Position numbers and translations under genes: made by a program
Shown here: positions 39,544 to 45,500 of the stretch, in pieces
Layout: every line of letters begins with the position of its first letter
Numbering within the stretch: the first letter of the stretch is position 1
Notes under the pieces: model-generated
The model's input: the letters and a program-made list of their open reading frames with translations, nothing else
Database searches by the model: none
What the model was told of the DNA's origin: nothing
Source of the DNA: Lumbricus terrestris
Lineage: Eukaryota > Annelida > Clitellata > Crassiclitellata > Lumbricidae
Direction: 5' to 3'
Assembly: GCA_949752735.1 (NCBI GenBank)
Contig: OX457037.1
Span: 34,672,956 to 34,736,955, forward strand
Length of the DNA stretch: 64,000 nucleotides

Positions 39544-42500
39544 CCAACCAACCAATCAATCACTCAGCCAATCAATCAACCAATCATTCAATCAATCAGA
39601 ATGCATGTAGCACCCTTTCAAGATCCCTACTCAGAGGCACTCCCGGCCCACGCCAAGCAAAAAAAAGCAGTGTTCAACAGTTGGTGAGACTGAGAACAGT
39701 TTGGGAAGCGCCATTATAGTCAAGAGGAAGCTCGTTGATCTAGCCTGGTCCAGAGATCAGATTTTGCAGAACGTCACCAATAAACTAATGGGTTAGGACT
39801 TTAGATGAATGCAACCCTCCGGCACAAAGAGCATAAGATCAGCAGGGATGTGGGATAGATTCCCACTACCCTTCCAAAGGTCGAGTCAGCCTATCATTTG
39901 TCAGATGGCGTTGCTAAGATAAGCAGTGCTGCCCATCGCATCCTGCTCAGGATGTGATGGGCACCTTGCATGGCTGCCATATTCGACTACTGCAATCACT
40001 TGTAATCACACTGCGCAAATGTCAGTTTAAATTCATAATAAACACGAACATTGTATTGTACGGTATCTGACTATATTTATAAAGCACTTCTCACAGCAAG
40101 AGACTTTCAGAAGCACTCCCAGTGCATGCAACCCCGAGAGAAAAGGCAGGTTTTGATACGAGAGAAAGATGAGGAAAGACTACCAGAGAGGATGACAGTG
40201 CGAACTGATGGGGAGGGTGAAGTCCATTCCATAGAGATGGATCTATGCAGGCAAATGAACTGGATTGAGCCATGGCGGTCCTGATGCGGGGAACAAAGAG
40301 GTCATATGAGCATAATATGCAACTTTTATTGGCTGACCTCTGTGTGTGTATGTGTGTGTGTATGTGTGCGTGTGTGCATGGTTTTATCACTGGTGACAAA
40401 TGCTACTTTTCTGATCAATGCTTTTTGACCCTCCACTCTCTTTGTAAAAATCCTTCTCAGGTTTTCCTCTCTCATCTTAAGACAGTTTTATTTGGCTGCA
40501 CTGAGGCTGGGAGCGCCTCTGAGTAGTCCACTTGAAGAGGCGCTGTATAAATGCATATAATGAATGAACTGTGCAACAGAAGTTCCATATAAATAATAAC
40601 AGCCACCTGCAGTAACAATAATTCATAATCCACTGAAATCACAGATAAATATCATTTCAAATACATCCACTTAACCGTAAATGTCAAATAGCTAATAAGA
40701 CAATGCAGCGAAAACAAAATCAGTACAACGTGGCCAGACGAATTGGTTCCTGAGTACCACCGGTACTCAGAACTAAGCCAGACACTTATAGTTTCCATGA
40801 CAACAGATGTTAAACAAGATGATGTTTGTCATGTGGGTTTCCATAATCATTAGTCAGAGTAACTTCCTGCTCAGGCAGCAGTCAGATCTAAGTGGCAGAG
40901 CCAACAGTACTTCACTTTGGCCTTTCATATAAATGCAATACATGATCTATGATAGTACAGCAAAGTAGATAGTGTCGCCCAATACACAGTTCACTCCATT
41001 TATGCAAATGTCTAAATGCTCGGTCTGTGGATTATAGCAGTGTATCATTTATAAAAGACATAAGCCTTCTGACGTTATGGCATTTGCAGTGGTAGCTCAC
41101 CATCAGACGAACTGTACAGGCGTCACACCAACGATGCTACAGGTTGTTGAAAATGTTGCTAAAATTATTTCTTTCATTTAAGTATTTCTACACTGCACAC
41201 TAGAATGATGGTTCAGATAAATTTATTTAAATGCTTTCTAGAACAACTTTCAACTATGCTGATATAATTTCCATTTGCAGCCATTTCTCTAAAAAATGTA
41301 CCTATTGGTTTTCCTCGTTACAGAAACGCATTTCTTGCAGTCCAACCGGAGTAGAACAGGTAGAAGAATGGGACTTGAATCAAGATAAGTGAATGGTGAA
41401 TAAGCACACAAAGTTTACGTAGTAGAGTATATAAGTAAGCAAATGTTTGTATCAGTTAATGACCATGGAACTGATGAAAGATCCACATCTGAAATTTCAA
41501 CCTACTGCAAGAAGTTGGCATCAAGTAAGTAAGCAAGCAAGTAACTGTGTTTTCTTGCTTAAAGCAAGTAAACACTCGGCCTTTACACACAAAGTCAAAA
41601 ATTGCCGTAAGGAAATGATGCTTAAGAGTCTAAAATAGTGCTTAACTGTACATCATAAACATAGCACCAACCATAAAAACAGAGAACAGGGTGATAAGTG
41701 CTTAAATGTACATCATAAATATAACACCAACTATAAAAACAGAGAACAGTGTGATAAGCTGAATGGAAGCACACTGGCACGAAGAGCAGAAGGAAATGGA
41801 TTCAAAACCTCCTGGCTGGCGACATAAGGTCGACTCGGTCTTCTACTCACAAGAGGTCAGCAGTAAAATTTCACTGCACAGGTAGCCTTGGGTTTGGTGG
41901 AAACCTACTGCCAATGTATTGGCAATGCTACCTAAGGCCTGGAGGCCTGACAACGGAGATCAGCACAGGGCTGATGGTTGCGAAGTGAGCATCATGGGCA
42001 ATACCCAAGTTGTCTTTTCTTGTTAAAACAGAAGTTTAACTGCACATCATAAAATACAGTCAAATAGAAAAACAGAAGTTAAACTGTGCAGCATAAAATA
42101 AAGTCAATAAGACAACAGAAGTTTAACAGCAGAGCATAAAATAAAGTCAACCAGAGAAGATTTATAAGCCAGTTCAGCAACCTAGCCAAGACAAGACACG
42201 ACCAATAAATGCAACTAACAAGATCATTATGCAGCTCACTGTCACACAAGCCTATCTCTGTCAATCGAGATCTGATAAAATCCGATTTATTCGGAATAAT
42301 AGAATCCCATAGAACAAATGACAAGTCCAAGCAGTTTTACAGTGTCTGCTGGATTTCTCTTATAATATATAATTACACCGCAAAAAATCGCAAGAAAAGA
42401 CAACTCAGGTAGACTGCTAACAATTGAAACAAGAAGGAACATATTTTCATTATACTAAAAGCAAGTTGCTACATCAGAACTCGAGCATGCATTGTCTGGT

Positions 42501-45500
42501 GCAAAGATGCAATGCAACCATGATGAGTTTAGAAGAAAAGCTATTAAAGACAGACTGACTGGGCACCGAAGCAACTGAAGACAGGAGAGGATGGAGAAGA
42601 ACTGTCCAAAATGCGACCAACCCTCGTGTCGAGGAAGGTTGAAGGCAAGGCAAGGCAAGGACTGGGCACCAATGACCTACTAGCCATGTCAGTGGGAAGC
42701 TTCAGCTTGCAGACAAGACGTCTAGAATGAGCACCACCATATGACATCCAACATCGTCAAACAATACGGGCCTCAAACTGATTTGTAGCGTAGACAGAGC
42801 TTCTCATTCAACGTGATCAATCAATTGATTTCCTTGGTTGATCACCTTGCAAAGGTCTGATTGATCAGTAAATTGATTGCACTCGATTATAACTTTTATA
42901 AGTCAGATGAAGCTGGAACCAGACCAACATTTTATTTACCTAATTTTCATTACTTTAATTTTACTCAATTTTGATGTCTCGGACTGTCTTTTTTTTGTCT
43001 TTTTTTATCTCTTTGAACAAACAAATTTGAATGTGAAGAGCTGCAACCGCACTTGGTGAATGCATTTGAAACGTGCAGCGTTATATGACTTAATGACTGC
43101 GGACTAATCACTACAATTTGTGCAATGTGATTGACCATAACAACATGGTGGACGCAGTGCACCTTCTACGTAACGTTATTCGTAACATAATCAATTTAGG
43201 AAATTAATTTAAACAAAGGTAAATTGAAGTTGACGAAGTTAAATAATAATGCACAGTAAAAAACATGTTCTGGAAATTAGGCGATTCGCTCGATGTCGAT
43301 GTAACCAAGATAGAAAACCGTCAGATTATGAAAAAATGAAAAAATTTACGACAAGAAAGCAGGCCTACAGAATTCAACTGGACTGCCAGCTGAAAGGGCA
43401 ATCCGCAACAGATTGCCACCTATGCGAAAGTTCAACTGATGTTGTGGTATTAGACTATTAGCCAAAGAAAGTCATGTTATGTTAATGGCCGATGTATTTC
43501 GTTCAAATTGTATGTGACTGCTGACCAATCAGAATCAACAGCCAAATAACCGAGAGATGATACATCAGATCATCAGTCATTTTCATGCAATTCTGCACAT
43601 CAGGCAATGCAGCTCCTCCATTGCTACATCTCAGAAATTTTTACCAAAAGGCTGCTAATAAGTACAAAAATGTTAGACAACAAACCGCATGTGAAATGTT
43701 TAGATCGTGTTTATACAGATTCCAAGGAATTATTTTTGCACACCTTCAGGAGCAAGATGCCGATTGAAAGTTTCTATGCATGTATCATATATTATAAAAT
43801 ATGTAAACATGGCAAAATAGCCTATACAGCTTTCCACCAAGAACAGTAATGTTTAAAATTTTTATTAAATAACAGGATCGTTTCAGGAAGATAGGAATAT
43901 GCGTGTTTGAACACCTGTGGTTCTAGGTATCAACAGATGAATTGCGGCAATATAAAATGATAAAACCCCAAACATATGCCATATGCCCGTACACAATTCT
44001 AACAACGGTAGAGATTTATGATGACTCAGTCGCCAATATGCAGCGAGTAAACAATACAGTCGCACCAGAAAGGATCAAAGTAGAGGGCTCTGATCTACGT
44101 CGATCAATAGCTTTCTGCAAAAGTAGGTCAGTCAGTCAGTGCAGAAGAAGCCATGAAAACGTATATTTTTCAGAAAAATAGCTTGTATTAAATAAGCTAA
44201 AGAACACAGGTATATACAAGCATGAATAAGCGGCAGAAATTAACCGGTACAAAATGACAGGTAGCAGGTGAATTGTTTTTAGGCTTTTTCGGGTGCGGAA
44301 AAACACTTTTTCAAATAATAATAATATCTTTTCTTTAATTAAGCGCCTGCAAGACGCACTGCGCTTTACATTAACATGTTATGCAGTAATCTTAAATCTT
44401 AATTAAACTTAACTACTAGGGTGTCCCACGATTGCACAGGAAAAATATTTTTCTTGAAACTTGAAATGCAGTCCCTCCAAAAAGTTTCCTTATGGTCCTA
44501 TGATAGTACCTGCCAAATTTCTGGACATTTTGAAAATATTTAGAGGCCGCTCAAAGCTCACATATAATATGTGTAAGTTGTCACAAATTATACGTGCGAC
44601 ATATAGGCCTATGAGTTTGAAATTTTCGGAGGTCCACACTTTGATCCCACTAGCGTGCTTATGTATTGCTTAATAACCTTATATTGCTCTGAAATACTAA
44701 AATCTACAAATATGCAACCTTATTGTATTTGCGAATGAGGTTTTTCAAGCATAAGGACGACAGTTAAGCTCTCGAGCAAACGAATGATGTAAATGTCGTG
44801 CACTAGGATTGCAGGTCGCTACCTCCACATGGCAATCATCAGTGGAGTAGAAATGAATAAGGTTAACAGATTGTCAGTCTGATTTTTCTCTAGTTGGTGG
44901 AAGTAGCCTACAAACATGTTGGTGTGCTAAAGTTGACCTCTGGACCAGGACAGGAATCAACGGTTGCAGTTTGAACCTTTTGAAGTCGTGAAAGTGTGAT
45001 GCATTAGGCCTAATTATTGGCAAATGCTTTGAGACAACGGCTTTCAATAACTGCATATTAAATAGAGTTTGCAATGCCTTGCACCCTTCTACATCAGCCA
45101 TCAGTCGTAACATCTTGTTAACATCACAGAAATCTTTTAAGTCCAGTTGCCTGGTGCATTCTTTGTGTCCTTGGTAAAAATTTGTCCATCAATGGTCTGT
45201 AATTAAGCTCTGCAAGCCATTTAAAGATGAATGCTCCAATCTGGTTCACCATCAACCAAACCCTCGACCAATGCTACTGCAGTCTGCATCTAACAAATCA
45301 TAAGAATTCATTACTGAACAGCTTTAGCGTGGCCATACTCGAAATATGACTATCAAGAATTTTCAAAACTCTTGGTATTCATGGTTGGATTGAACAATTC
45401 GGTAGCATTTCGCAAGCCTGTTGCCATCACAGAGCAAGTTGGATGGGTAAGGCAATATAGATCTAATTGCTTTATGATGGAAACGAATCACATATACAGT

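Larger units (their letters stand above)
40570..44314. other. GLG1 intron 1, middle part
   Basis: Mostly unrecognised AT-rich DNA with a family C SINE (41760-42010), a short LINE end (42568-42659) and tandem tgtacatcataaa duplications near 41,645-41,755. No exon-like conserved segment seen. Confidence 0.5.
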